Positions 16,918-25,424 of a DNA stretch of 64,000 bases are shown here, in pieces. The stretch's first letter is position 1; each line of letters starts with the position of its first letter. A model generated the notes under the pieces. It was not told where the DNA came from, did no database searches, and saw only the letters and a list, made by a program, of their open reading frames with translations. Position numbers and translations under genes: made by a program. This DNA is from Pseudarthrobacter oxydans (lineage in GTDB: Bacteria; Actinomycetota; Actinomycetes; Actinomycetales; Micrococcaceae), in NCBI RefSeq assembly GCF_013314975.1, contig NZ_JABTYH010000012.1, positions 1-64,000 of the forward strand, in the 5' to 3' direction.

Positions 16918-17172
16918 ATGGCCTCACCCCGCGTTGTCCTGATCACCAAGGCAGACTGCCACCTCTGCGAAGACGCGCGCGACGCCGTCAGCAGGGTTAC
17001 AGCTTCGTTGGGACTTGGGTGGAGCGAGGAGTTGGTGGACAACCAGCCGGAACTCCGTGAGCGCTACGCGGAAGAAATCCCGGTGGTGCTGGTGGATGGC
17101 GTGCAGCGCGATTTTTGGAAAATCGACGAAGCCCGGCTGGCACGCGTGCTCCAGCGGGCCCTGGCACAGTAG
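16918..17172 (+). CDS. Glutaredoxin-like protein
   Basis: An 84-residue thioredoxin-fold protein of the DUF836/glutaredoxin-like group. The redox motif CHLC sits at residues 14-17, in the place of the glutaredoxin CPYC, and the cis-proline segment EEIPVVLVDG is intact. The likely role is a small dithiol oxidoreductase. It is followed by rex, and in related genomes this pair lies next to heme biosynthesis genes, which are not present here. The ATG at the start of MASPRVVLITK fits the fold exactly. Confidence 0.8.
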   Translation: MASPRVVLITKADCHLCEDARDAVSRVTASLGLGWSEELVDNQPELRERYAEEIPVVLVDGVQRDFWKIDEARLARVLQRALAQ

Positions 17173-17290
17173 GGGAGCAGTACCGTGGTGGAGAGGTCTT
17201 CAGTGTCCCCTGCATCGGCGGCACCTGCTTTGATGGCATTGCCGGTTGGGCCCTAGAGTGGAGTCACAACGCGATGCGAGGGAGGGGCTG

Positions 17291-17995
17291 GTGGCTTCGC
17301 TGGATTCAACCCCCCAGGCTGTCCCGGACCTGCCGGGAGCTGCGGGCACGGCAGCCAAACAGATTCCGCCCGCTGCAGTGGCCCGGCTGACCCTCTACCT
17401 GCGTGCCCTTAATACCCTCCTGGCCGAAGGCGTGGAGCGGGTCTCCTCCGAATCCCTTGCCGAGGCTTCCGGCGTCAGCTCCGCTACGCTCCGCAAGGAC
17501 CTCTCCCACGTGGGCTCCTACGGCACCCGCGGTGTGGGCTACGAGGTCCAGTACCTCAGCCGGCACATCGCCGCTGCCCTGGGACTCACCCACGACTGGA
17601 AAGTTGCCATCGTCGGTGCCGGCAACCTGGGCAAGGCCCTTGCACGGTACGGCGGCTTCGAATCCCGGGGTTTCGACGTCGTGGCCATCTTTGACGCGGA
17701 CCAGATGGTGGTGGGCAACGAGGTCGGCTGGCTGCGCGTCAGCGACGTGGCGGACCTGGAAACCGTGCTGCACCGCACCGGGGCCAACATGGTGGTCCTT
17801 GCGTTGCCCGCTTCCGTGGCCCAGGGCATCTGCGACCGCGTGGTGGCGGCCGGGGTCCGCAGCGTCCTGAGTTTCGCCCCCATCATGCTCCAGGTGCCGG
17901 AGGGCGTTAACCTCCGCAAGGTGGACATGGCAACCGAGCTGCAAATCCTGGCCTATCACGCACAACGGGCGCAGGCCCCGGGGCAGACCGCCTAG
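17291..17995 (+). CDS. rex: Redox-sensing transcriptional repressor Rex
   Basis: A 234-residue Rex protein. The N-terminal winged helix contains SVSSATLRKDLS-like GVSSATLRKDLSHVGSYG (about residues 55-72). The Rossmann domain begins VAIVGAGNLGKAL, and the FDADQMVVG segment selects NAD(H). Rex represses respiratory and fermentative genes at a high NAD+/NADH ratio and releases DNA when NADH binds. A GTG start is preferred: it is preceded by GGGAGGGG, whereas an in-frame ATG 15 codons upstream has no site. No obvious Rex operator (TTGTGA-type palindrome) is seen directly upstream. Confidence 0.92.
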   Translation: MASLDSTPQAVPDLPGAAGTAAKQIPPAAVARLTLYLRALNTLLAEGVERVSSESLAEASGVSSATLRKDLSHVGSYGTRGVGYEVQYLSRHIAAALGLTHDWKVAIVGAGNLGKALARYGGFESRGFDVVAIFDADQMVVGNEVGWLRVSDVADLETVLHRTGANMVVLALPASVAQGICDRVVAAGVRSVLSFAPIMLQVPEGVNLRKVDMATELQILAYHAQRAQAPGQTA

Positions 17996-18057
17996 TTTCC
18001 GTCAGCGGTGCTTGCTGGTTCCGGGACCCACGCCCGAAGGGTGGGTGGTGCGTGGAG

Positions 18058-18861
18058 TTACCGGCCGTACGGGTTCCCCATATTGCCGCCGTACGGGTTG
18101 GCGAACGGCTGCTGGCGCCGGAAGTACGGAGCCGAGGCCGGCAGGTAGAGCAGCACGATGGCCGCGATCCCCAGCAGGGTGCCGAGGGTTGCGAAGCTGG
18201 GCGGGCCGAAGAGGCCGAAGATGGACAGTGCCGCGAAGACGGTGCCCAGGATCCGCGCCCAGTTCTTGCCCTTACGGACGAAGAACGCCACCAGCAGGTA
18301 CAGGGCGAGGCCGATGATGGCGAACACCACCAGGGTTCCGGCGATGACGCCCTTCATATCCTCGTAGGTGACTCCGGCGCCGCTGCCCTCGATCTGGGTT
18401 TCGAAGGCGTCGCGGAACATGGGATCATCCAGCGTGGTCAGGCCGGTCAGCATCGAAATCACAAAGATCGCGGCGGAGGCAATCAGCAGCCAGAAGGAGA
18501 TGTTGACCATCTGGGGAACACCCGTGCTGCCGGACGGCTGGGGCTGCTCCGACGGATACTGCGCATACGGGGACTGTCCGTACGGCTGCTGGCCGTAGCC
18601 GGGGGCTGCCGGCGGGTTCTGGCCGTACTGCGGGGCGTTCTGCCCGTACTGGGGTGCGCCCGACTGGCCGTACTGGGGCGGGTTCTGGCCGTACTGCGGG
18701 GCGTTCTGTCCATACTGCGGTGTTCCGGACTGCTGGCCGTACTGGGGCTGGTTTTGGCCATACTGGGGTGCATTCTGGCCGTAGCGCGGACCCTGGCTGC
18801 CGGACTCGGAGCCGGGCTCGGGTTCGTTCGGAACGGGAGGCGGGACGGGGGGAGTGCTCAT
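18058..18861 (-). CDS. Membrane protein with N-terminal PQYGQ repeats
   Basis: A 267-residue protein. Residues about 1-105 are disordered and dominated by tandem PQYGQ/QNAPQYGQN units, about nine in all. They are followed by four hydrophobic segments (beginning ISFWLLIASAAIFVISML, then IAGTLVVFAIIGLALYLLVA, a third around FAALSIFGLFG and a fourth IAAIVLLYLP) and a short tail. Proteins with Pro/Gln/Gly/Tyr-rich N-terminal tails and a membrane domain are common in actinobacteria. The tail may drive protein-protein contacts or phase separation, but no function is known. Start at MSTPPVPP with an upstream GGACC; the longer frame is rejected. The repeat array may vary in length between strains. 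Confidence 0.75.
   Translation of the reverse strand: MSTPPVPPPVPNEPEPGSESGSQGPRYGQNAPQYGQNQPQYGQQSGTPQYGQNAPQYGQNPPQYGQSGAPQYGQNAPQYGQNPPAAPGYGQQPYGQSPYAQYPSEQPQPSGSTGVPQMVNISFWLLIASAAIFVISMLTGLTTLDDPMFRDAFETQIEGSGAGVTYEDMKGVIAGTLVVFAIIGLALYLLVAFFVRKGKNWARILGTVFAALSIFGLFGPPSFATLGTLLGIAAIVLLYLPASAPYFRRQQPFANPYGGNMGNPYGR
18600..18790 (-). repeat. Tandem repeat encoding PQYGQN units
   Basis: Degenerate in-frame units, visible on the plus strand as recurring CCGTACTGCGGGGCG and CCGTACTGGGGC blocks, encode the PQYGQ array of the membrane protein. They arise from coding repetition and could change copy number by slippage. Confidence 0.75.
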
Positions 18862-18970
18862 GGGCGGTCCTTTTGCGTGTCGGGTTCCAGGTAAATCGCC
18901 GGGATCGGTCCTGTCCCCTACCCCCAGCATCACTTACGTCCACCGTACCCCCGGGCAGCCGCCTTGTGGG

Positions 18971-19435
18971 TCATTCGGAAGAGGTATTCCCGGAGCGGGC
19001 CGCGGCGAAGAAGGCCTGGGAATTGGGCAGCCACAACAGCACCGTTGCCGCCAGGCTGATGAGGAACGTTGCCCAGTTGCCGCCCTGACCCACGCCCATC
19101 ATGGCGTTGGCCACCGCCAGGACCAGGGTGGCGCCGGTGAGGGCCGTGAGGCCCAGGCGGGCCCAGCGCTTTCCGTCCTTCATGGCAAGGGCCAGGACGA
19201 TCTGCGCCGCACCGACCGCTGCCGCCAGCAGCATGAGCAGGAGCACCAGCGTGGCCGCCCCCGGTGCCGCGGCAAAGAGCACCAGCGATGCCAGCATGCC
19301 GAGCATTCCACCCACCAGGCCCAGGATGCCGCCCACAAACCAGATCCAGAAGGAGACCTTGAGTTCGGTGGGCAGGCCCGTCACCAGGAACATTCGGGCA
19401 AAACCGCTCCGCGGCGCGCTGGGAGAGTTGCTCAT
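18971..19435 (-). CDS. Small four-helix membrane protein
   Basis: A 154-residue protein with four predicted membrane segments: FWIWFVGGILGLVGGMLGML, LVLLLMLLAAAVGAAQIVLA, a third LTALTGATLVLAVANAM and a fourth LISLAATVLLWL. It ends in a short polar tail. It shares its overall plan with the membrane half of the neighbouring PQYGQ protein, suggesting that the two are distant paralogues. No known domain name is recalled and no function can be given. The ATG before SNSPSAP was chosen; a GTG three codons upstream is possible. Confidence 0.65.
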   Translation of the reverse strand: MSNSPSAPRSGFARMFLVTGLPTELKVSFWIWFVGGILGLVGGMLGMLASLVLFAAAPGAATLVLLLMLLAAAVGAAQIVLALAMKDGKRWARLGLTALTGATLVLAVANAMMGVGQGGNWATFLISLAATVLLWLPNSQAFFAAARSGNTSSE

Positions 19436-19487
19436 GGCCCTCACTGTAATCCCCGCCGGGACCCGGAAGGAGCGGCGTGCTTAAAGA

Positions 19488-19532
19488 CGGCACCCCGGCG
19501 CCGGACTGCGGGAGTCCAGGGCCGGGGTGCCG
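19488..19532 (-). terminator. Terminator-like hairpin after the YceI gene
   Basis: CGGCACCCCGGC and GCCGGGGTGCCG form a perfect 12-bp stem around a 21-base loop. Read on the minus strand it follows the YceI stop and ends in TCTTTAAG, a weak T-run. Confidence 0.6.
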
Positions 19533-19544
19533 GAGCGGAAGGAA

Positions 19545-20093
19545 TTACGCCGCGGGAGCGATGAAGGCGAGTTCGAGGTTGATGGCAACCTTGTCGCTCA
19601 CCAGGACGCCGCCGGTCTCGAGGATGGCGTTCCAGGTCAGGCCGAAGTCCTTGCGGCTGATGGTGGTCCCGGCGGAAACGCCTGCACGGGTGTTGCCGAA
19701 CGGGTCAACAGCCACACCGTTGAACTCGGTGTCCAGGGTGACGGGGCGGGTGACGCCCTTGATGGTCAGGTCGCCGGTCAGCTCATAGCTGTCGCCCTTG
19801 GCCACGAGGCCGTTGGAGACAAAGGAGATTTCGGGGAACTTCTCTACGTCGAAGAAATCCTCGCCCTTGACGTGGCCATCGCGGTTTACGTCGCCGGAAT
19901 CGAAGCTGGCGGTGTTGATGGTGGCGTTGATCCTGGCATCGGAGATGTCCCCGGGGAGGTCAAGGGTGGCGGCGGCTTCGGTGAACTGGCCGCGGACCTT
20001 GCTGATGCCCGCGTGGCGGACCGTGAAGCCGATCTCGCTGTGTGAGTTGTCGAGGGTCCAGGTGCCGGTGGTGACGTCTGCGGGAAGTGCCAT
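19545..20093 (-). CDS. YceI-family lipid-binding protein
   Basis: A 182-residue YceI/lipocalin-like beta-barrel. The family pattern is clear: WTLDNSHSEIGFTVRHAGIS at the start, then VRGQFTEAAATLDL, the FFDVEKFPEISFVS stretch, TGDLTIKGVTRPVTL and the late SRKDFGLTWN. Family members bind isoprenoid lipids such as quinone-like molecules. No signal peptide is seen, so this is a cytoplasmic type. The promoter region carries a perfect 20-bp palindrome, so expression is probably repressed by a MarR-like regulator not encoded in the window. Confidence 0.88.
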   Translation of the reverse strand: MALPADVTTGTWTLDNSHSEIGFTVRHAGISKVRGQFTEAAATLDLPGDISDARINATINTASFDSGDVNRDGHVKGEDFFDVEKFPEISFVSNGLVAKGDSYELTGDLTIKGVTRPVTLDTEFNGVAVDPFGNTRAGVSAGTTISRKDFGLTWNAILETGGVLVSDKVAINLELAFIAPAA

Positions 20094-20175
20094 GGTGATG
20101 CTCCTTGGGTTTGCGTACTGTCGGGTTGTGCTGTTGAACCTTCATCTGTTGAAGTCTCAACTAACTGCTGCATCC

Positions 20176-20200
20176 AGTATAAACATGCATTTGCATGTTT
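20176..20200 (-). promoter_or_regulatory. Perfect palindromic operator at the YceI promoter
   Basis: AAACATGCATTTGCATGTTT (20181-20200) is a perfect inverted repeat with 9-bp arms around TT. Read on the minus strand, TATACT (complement of 20176-20181) follows at once and fits a -10, so the palindrome lies in the -35/-10 spacer. Size and form suit a MarR-family repressor. Confidence 0.6.
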
Positions 20201-20305
20201 TGTTCCCGTCTTCGGAACATTTCTTCAAAAACTTCAGTTCTACTCTCCGTAGAAGCTTGTCCGGGAGATTTCGGATCGCACGCCATCTTTGAGAAACTGG
20301 TAAAC

Positions 20306-20986
20306 ATGCCCCAAGCCACTGTCCATTTGCTCCGCCACGGCGAGGTCCACAATCCCGACGGCGTTCTCTACGGACGGCTGCCCGAATTCCACCTCTCCGA
20401 ACTGGGCCAGGAGATGGCACGCACGCTCGCCGAGCACTTCAGCCGGCGCGCGGCCGGGGGTGCCCGGATCACCTACCTGGCAGCCTCCCCGCTGGACCGT
20501 GCGCAGGAAACTGCCCGGCCGACGTCGGACGCGCTCAACCTGCAGATCCACACGGACGAACGGATCATCGAAGCGGAGAACTACTTCGAGGGCATGAAGG
20601 TCACCAGGGCTGAGCTGCGCCGCCCCAAGCACTGGCCGCGGCTGGTCAACCCGCTGCGGCCGTCGTGGGGCGAACCGTACAAAAACCAGGCTTCCCGGGT
20701 GATGGAGGCGGTCCAGGACGCGCGGCTGCGCGCCATTGAGCTGGCAGCCGGGGACTTCGGCACGGACGGGCCTGAAGCCATCATGGTCAGCCACCAGCTC
20801 CCCATCTGGGCCACCCGCCTCAGCGCCGAGGGAAAGCCGCTGTGGCATGACCCGCGGAAACGCGAATGCACCCTGACCTCCATCACGTCCCTGGTGTTCG
20901 ACGACGCCGGCACGCTCCTGCGCGTGCAGTACAGCGAACCCGCCGCTTCCCTTCTTCCGGGTGCGTCCAGCACCCCTGGAGCCTAG
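20306..20986 (+). CDS. Histidine phosphatase family protein
   Basis: A 226-residue phosphoglycerate-mutase-like phosphatase. The catalytic motif LLRHGEV is at residues 7-13, with the second catalytic His in MVSHQLPIW (about residue 157). YLAASPLDRAQETA is the typical third motif. The substrate is unknown. It sits two bases ahead of the resA-like gene and heads the cytochrome c biogenesis row, an arrangement that recurs in actinobacteria. The ATG before PQATVHLLRHG was used because it places the motif at the family position; the open frame upstream overlaps the operator region. Confidence 0.82.
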   Translation: MPQATVHLLRHGEVHNPDGVLYGRLPEFHLSELGQEMARTLAEHFSRRAAGGARITYLAASPLDRAQETARPTSDALNLQIHTDERIIEAENYFEGMKVTRAELRRPKHWPRLVNPLRPSWGEPYKNQASRVMEAVQDARLRAIELAAGDFGTDGPEAIMVSHQLPIWATRLSAEGKPLWHDPRKRECTLTSITSLVFDDAGTLLRVQYSEPAASLLPGASSTPGA

Positions 20987-20988
20987 CT

Positions 20989-21603
20989 GTGACCCACCGC
21001 AATCCCGTGACTTCCCGCCGGAGCCTGCTGGCTGCCGGTGGCCTGGCCCTGACCGCCGTGACCCTGGGCCTGTCAGGCTGCGCCCAGGAGGATGCCCTGG
21101 CCCAGCAGGCCAAGGCGGGCGACAACAAAAACTATGTTGCCGGCGACGGCTCCGTGACGGAGTTTGCGGCCGGGGACCGAAAGTCCGCCATCCAGGTCAA
21201 CGGCACGCTCTTCAACGGCACCACCGTGGCGCCCGCCGATTTCCAGGGCCGGGTGACGGTGCTGAACTTCTGGTTCGCCGCCTGCGCCCCGTGCCGCGTG
21301 GAAGCCCCCATCCTGGAAGAGCTCCACCAGGAGTTCAAGGACCAGGGCGTGCAGTTCTACGGCGTCAACCTGAGGGACGAGAAAGCCACCGCCGAGGCCT
21401 TCGAGAAGACCTTCAACCTGACCTACCCCAGCTTTGACGACAAGGACGGCGGCGTCCTCCTGGCTGTCTCCGGACTGGTTCCGCCGGGCGCGGTCCCCAC
21501 CACCCTGGTGCTGGACAAGCAGGGCCGCGTGGCCTCCCGCGTCCTGGGCGAAGTCCAAAAAGGCACCCTGAAGGCCCTCATCGCTGCCGCCGTGGCAGAG
21601 TAG
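20989..21603 (+). CDS. resA: ResA/TlpA-like thiol-disulfide oxidoreductase, lipoprotein
   Basis: A 204-residue protein with a GTG start. The N-terminus has an Arg-Arg, a hydrophobic run and the lipobox LSGC (about residue 28), so it is probably an exported lipoprotein. The thioredoxin fold follows with NFWFAACAPCRVEAP, giving a CAPC active site, and PTTLVLDKQGRV after a cis-proline. It is inferred to keep apocytochrome c haem-binding cysteines reduced outside the membrane, drawing electrons from the CcdA encoded next. The order resA-ccdA-resB-ccsA is that of System II cytochrome c biogenesis. Confidence 0.85.
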   Translation: MTHRNPVTSRRSLLAAGGLALTAVTLGLSGCAQEDALAQQAKAGDNKNYVAGDGSVTEFAAGDRKSAIQVNGTLFNGTTVAPADFQGRVTVLNFWFAACAPCRVEAPILEELHQEFKDQGVQFYGVNLRDEKATAEAFEKTFNLTYPSFDDKDGGVLLAVSGLVPPGAVPTTLVLDKQGRVASRVLGEVQKGTLKALIAAAVAE

Positions 21604-21613
21604 CGGCGGTCCC

Positions 21614-22369
21614 GTGAACAGCCCCTTCGCCGAAGCCATCCTGAATGGCTCGCTCCTGCTTGCCATCCCGGTGGCGCTGCTGGCCGGACTGGTCTCCTTC
21701 CTCTCCCCGTGCGTGCTGCCCCTGGTCCCCGGATACCTGGGCTACGTCACCGGACTCAGCGGCGTGGACCTGCAGAAGCAGAAGCGCGGCCGGATGCTGG
21801 TGGGCATCGGACTGTTCGTGCTCGGTTTTTCCGTCATTTTCGTCCTCCTCGGCGGGGCTTTCGGCCAGCTCGGAACCCTGATCACCGGTGCGCAGAACGC
21901 CTGGATCACCCAACTCCTGGGCATCCTGGTGATCGTGATGGGTGTCGTCTTCATGGGCGGCTTCAGCTGGCTGCAGCGCGACGCCAAGATCTCCGCCAGG
22001 CCGCCGGCCGGGCTGTGGGGAGCGCCGCTGCTGGGCCTGACCTTCGGGCTGGGCTGGGCGCCGTGCATCGGGCCCACCTACTCGGCCGTGCAGCTGCTGA
22101 GCCTCTCCGGGGGATCGTCCGCGGCCAAGGGCGCCTTCCTGGCCTTCGTCTACAGCCTGGGCCTGGGCATCCCGTTCCTGCTGATCGCACTGGCGGTCCG
22201 CCGGGGGATGGGAGTGATGGCGTTCTTCCGCAGGCACCGCCTGGCCATCCAGCGCACCGGCGGGGGCATCCTGGTGGTGCTGGGCCTGCTGATGGCCAGC
22301 GGTGTCTGGGGCACCTGGGTGACCGAACTCCAGTACTGGTTCCAAACCGATGTGAAGTTGCCGATCTGA
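21614..22369 (+). CDS. ccdA: Cytochrome c biogenesis protein CcdA
   Basis: A 251-residue membrane protein with about six hydrophobic segments. The two redox-active cysteines that define CcdA are seen in LSPCVLPLVPGYLGYVTGLS (first helix) and GWAPCIGPTYSAV (fourth helix). It carries electrons from cytoplasmic thioredoxin across the membrane to ResA-type proteins. The GTG start is ten bases past the resA stop. The stop overlaps the resB ATG (TGATG), indicating coupled translation. Confidence 0.9.
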   Translation: MNSPFAEAILNGSLLLAIPVALLAGLVSFLSPCVLPLVPGYLGYVTGLSGVDLQKQKRGRMLVGIGLFVLGFSVIFVLLGGAFGQLGTLITGAQNAWITQLLGILVIVMGVVFMGGFSWLQRDAKISARPPAGLWGAPLLGLTFGLGWAPCIGPTYSAVQLLSLSGGSSAAKGAFLAFVYSLGLGIPFLLIALAVRRGMGVMAFFRRHRLAIQRTGGGILVVLGLLMASGVWGTWVTELQYWFQTDVKLPI

Positions 22370-24138
22370 TGAGCGAGCGCGTGAACCTAGAGAAGAAGTC
22401 CTCCACACCCGCGACGGGCAACGGCCTGCCAGCGGCCAAGGCTGACGCCGCGCTGCCCGCCCTGGGCCCCAAGGAGATGCTGCGCTGGGCCTGGACCCAG
22501 CTGACCAGCATGCGCACGGCGCTGTTCCTGCTGCTGCTCCTTGCCGTTGCCGCCGTTCCGGGCTCACTGTTCCCGCAGCGCCCCGCCAACCCGTCCATCG
22601 TCACCCAGTACATCAAGGACAACCCGGACTACGGGAAGCTGCTGGACACCCTGCAGCTGTACGACGTCTACTCCTCGGCCTGGTTCTCGGCCATCTACCT
22701 GCTGCTGTTCATCTCCCTGATCGGGTGCGTGGTGCCGCGCGCCATCGCCCACTACAAGGCGATGAGGTCCCAGCCGCCGCGCACCCCGAAACGGCTCTCC
22801 CGCCTCCCCGAGTACGGGACCCTGGTGATACCCGCCCGGGCCGGGATCCCGGCGTCGGACGCCATCCACGGCGCCGCCGGACTGCTGAAGAAACGCGGCT
22901 ACCGCGTGGAGGTCAGGGACGACGACGGCGCGCGGCCGTCTTTGGGGGCCGAGCGCGGCTTCCTGAAGGAAGTGGGCAACCTCGTCTTCCACACGTCCCT
23001 CATCGGCGTCCTGGTGTCCGTGGCCATCGGCGGCCTCTTCGGCTACAGCGGCCAGCGGATCCTGGTGGAGGGTGACACGTTCGTGAACACCCTGGTGGGC
23101 TACGACCAGTTCACGCCCGGCACCAACTTCCAGTCCAGCCAGCTGCAGCCCTATTCCATCCAGCTGGACAAGTTCGACATCACGTTTGACCGCGAGTCGG
23201 AGGGCAAGTTCGGCCAGCCCATCGATTTCTCGGCCGCAGTGACCACCAAGGAAAACCCGGACGCGCCCGCTCGGCAGGAAACCCTGAAGGTCAACGATCC
23301 CGTCACCCTGGGCGGCACCAGCATCTACCTCACCGGCAACGGCTACGCCCCCGTGGTGACCATCCGGGACGGCGCCGGCAACGTGGCCATGCAGGGCCCC
23401 GTGGTGGCCAAGCTCCAGGGGGACAACTACTACTCCTCCGTGGTGATCAAGGTCCCCGACGCCGCGCCGGACCAGCTGGGATTCGCCGGCTTCTTCCTGC
23501 CCACCGCCTTCGTCACCGATGAGGGGGTTTCCTTCAGCGGTGACCCGGAGCTCTTCAACCCGCAGCTCACGCTCAACTCCTACTATGGCGACCTTGGCCT
23601 GGATGACGGAGCGCCGCAGAACGTCTTCGAACTTGACGTCAAGGACCTGACCCCGCTGAACGCCCGCAACCTGGACGCCGGCGGCATCACCCTCTCGCCG
23701 GGGACCAGCTACACCCTCCCCGACGGCAAAGGCACCATCAGCTTCGACGGCGTCAAGCGGTACATCGGCGTGGACATCCACCACAACCCCGGACAGCTCT
23801 ACGCCCTGATCTTCGCGCTGCTGGCCGTGGCCGGCCTGATCCTGTCGCTCTACGTCAACCGCCGCCGCGTGTGGGTCCGTACGGGCACCCACGAGGACGG
23901 CCGCACCATGGTTGAGTACGGGCTCCTGGCCCGCGGCGAGGACCACCGGCTTGCCGGCGAAGCGGAAGCCCTCCGCAAGCTGCTGACCGAAGAGTGGCAG
24001 CTGGATCCGGACCAGGGCCCGCCGCGGACCTCACAGGAAACTCCCGGCAGCCCGGGGGACAATAGCACCGGAGCTGCCGCAACCACAGGCCCCGCCACCA
24101 CCCCAGCCGGCCCCACCGGGCCCGAAAAGGACCAGTAA
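22369..24138 (+). CDS. resB: Cytochrome c biogenesis protein ResB
   Basis: A 589-residue protein. Three hydrophobic segments occur in the first 220 residues (FLLLLLAVAAVPGSLFPQRP, AIYLLLFISLIGCVVPRAI, LIGVLVSVAIGGLFGYSG). A large extracytoplasmic domain of some 280 residues follows, then a final segment LYALIFALLAVAGLILSLYV and a Ser/Thr/Pro-rich cytoplasmic tail. With CcsA it forms the haem-delivery and ligation complex of System II. The start shares bases with the ccdA stop, and the stop shares a base with the ccsA ATG. Confidence 0.9.
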   Translation: MSERVNLEKKSSTPATGNGLPAAKADAALPALGPKEMLRWAWTQLTSMRTALFLLLLLAVAAVPGSLFPQRPANPSIVTQYIKDNPDYGKLLDTLQLYDVYSSAWFSAIYLLLFISLIGCVVPRAIAHYKAMRSQPPRTPKRLSRLPEYGTLVIPARAGIPASDAIHGAAGLLKKRGYRVEVRDDDGARPSLGAERGFLKEVGNLVFHTSLIGVLVSVAIGGLFGYSGQRILVEGDTFVNTLVGYDQFTPGTNFQSSQLQPYSIQLDKFDITFDRESEGKFGQPIDFSAAVTTKENPDAPARQETLKVNDPVTLGGTSIYLTGNGYAPVVTIRDGAGNVAMQGPVVAKLQGDNYYSSVVIKVPDAAPDQLGFAGFFLPTAFVTDEGVSFSGDPELFNPQLTLNSYYGDLGLDDGAPQNVFELDVKDLTPLNARNLDAGGITLSPGTSYTLPDGKGTISFDGVKRYIGVDIHHNPGQLYALIFALLAVAGLILSLYVNRRRVWVRTGTHEDGRTMVEYGLLARGEDHRLAGEAEALRKLLTEEWQLDPDQGPPRTSQETPGSPGDNSTGAAATTGPATTPAGPTGPEKDQ

Positions 24139-25274
24139 TGCCGTACGGAATCAACGAAACCATGGGCCAGTACAGCGAGCTCTTTATGCTGCTGGCGGCC
24201 GGCACGTACACCGTAGCCTTCATCGCTTTCGCCTGGGACCTGGCCAAGAGCAGCAAGGCGCTGCGAGCCATCGACCTCAAGGCTGCTCAGGCCTCGCAGC
24301 CCGGCAGTGCCCAGGACTCCGCCAGGGTTCCGGTGGCAGCCGGGGTGGGCGACCACGCTGCATCCGCCGAAGCCTCCCGCTCCGATTCCGCCGGGGCGCG
24401 CCTGGGCGGGCCGGCCGGCAGGGCCGAGCGGCCGACGTCGTCCACCACCAAGGCAGCGGGCCCGGGGGCCGGGGGAGTCATCACCGCCGACGCCGACATG
24501 CGCTACGCCGCGGAACGCCGCGCACCGGCCCGGGTGGCAGTTGCACTGACCATCCTCGGCGTCCTGATCCACGCCGCCGGTGTGGTGACCCGTGCGCTGG
24601 GTGCCGGCCGCGTGCCGTGGGGCAACATGTACGAATTCCTCACCACCGGCGCCTTCGTGGCGGTAGCGGTGTTCCTGCTGGTGCTGGTCCGCCGCGACCT
24701 CCGCTTCCTGGGAACCTTCGTGGTGGGCCTGGCCATCATCATGCTGGTGGCCGCCTCCGTGGCCTACTGGACCCCCGTCGGGCACCTGGTTCCCGCCCTC
24801 CAGAGCTACTGGCTCATCATCCACGTGTCCATCGCCGTGCTGTCCTCAGCCCTCTTCACCCTGACCTTCGCGATGTCCGCGCTGCAGCTGGTCCAGTCCC
24901 ACCGCCAGAAGACGGTGGCTGCCGGCGGGGCGGACAAACTGGGCTTCATGCGCCTGGTGCCGTCCGCGCTGAGCCTGGAAAACCTGTCCTACCGCATCAA
25001 CGCCATCGCCTTCATCGGCTGGACGTTCACCCTCATGTTCGGTGCCATCTGGGCTGAAAAGGCCTGGGGGCGGTTCTGGGGCTGGGACACCAAGGAAGTG
25101 TGGACCTTCGTGATCTGGGTTGTCTACGCCGGATACCTCCACGCACGGGCAACCCGCGGCTGGACCGGCACCCGTGCCGCCTGGCTCTCGATCGTTGGCT
25201 ACCTCTGCGTGGTGTTCAACTTCACCATCGTGAACCAGTTCTTCAACGGGCTCCACTCGTACTCAGGCCTCTGA
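24138..25274 (+). CDS. ccsA: Cytochrome c biogenesis protein CcsA/CcsB (ResC)
   Basis: A 378-residue polytopic membrane protein carrying the tryptophan-rich haem-handling motif WGRFWGWDTKEVW near residue 312. Conserved histidines sit in nearby helices (IIHVSIAV and NFTIVNQFFNGLHS). A roughly 90-residue Ala/Ser/Pro-rich insertion lies after the first helix and appears lineage-specific. It works with ResB to export haem and join it to CXXCH cytochromes. It is the last gene of the resA-ccdA-resB-ccsA operon. The symbol ccsB is used for the same family in actinobacteria. Confidence 0.9.
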   Translation: MPYGINETMGQYSELFMLLAAGTYTVAFIAFAWDLAKSSKALRAIDLKAAQASQPGSAQDSARVPVAAGVGDHAASAEASRSDSAGARLGGPAGRAERPTSSTTKAAGPGAGGVITADADMRYAAERRAPARVAVALTILGVLIHAAGVVTRALGAGRVPWGNMYEFLTTGAFVAVAVFLLVLVRRDLRFLGTFVVGLAIIMLVAASVAYWTPVGHLVPALQSYWLIIHVSIAVLSSALFTLTFAMSALQLVQSHRQKTVAAGGADKLGFMRLVPSALSLENLSYRINAIAFIGWTFTLMFGAIWAEKAWGRFWGWDTKEVWTFVIWVVYAGYLHARATRGWTGTRAAWLSIVGYLCVVFNFTIVNQFFNGLHSYSGL

Positions 25275-25424
25275 GCAGGACTTCTGCGGGGTTCCCAGGT
25301 GCCCGGGGACTTCTAAAATCGATGTAGCAACAGGGCTGTTCCCGGTCAGCCGGTAATGCTACGTTGGTTTCGTGCGCCCGTGATGAAGTTTGCTGGCGGA
25401 ACAACAGTTTTTCCTGAGGTACCC
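25275..25424 (+). promoter_or_regulatory. Likely promoter region of the Hsp70/ini-like operon
   Basis: This 150-bp gap separates ccsA from the next operon. The best promoter candidate is TAAAAT (25314-25319) with a weak GTTCCC 17 bases upstream. GAGGT lies before the Hsp70 ATG. No clear terminator for ccsA is seen, so read-through is possible. Confidence 0.3.
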
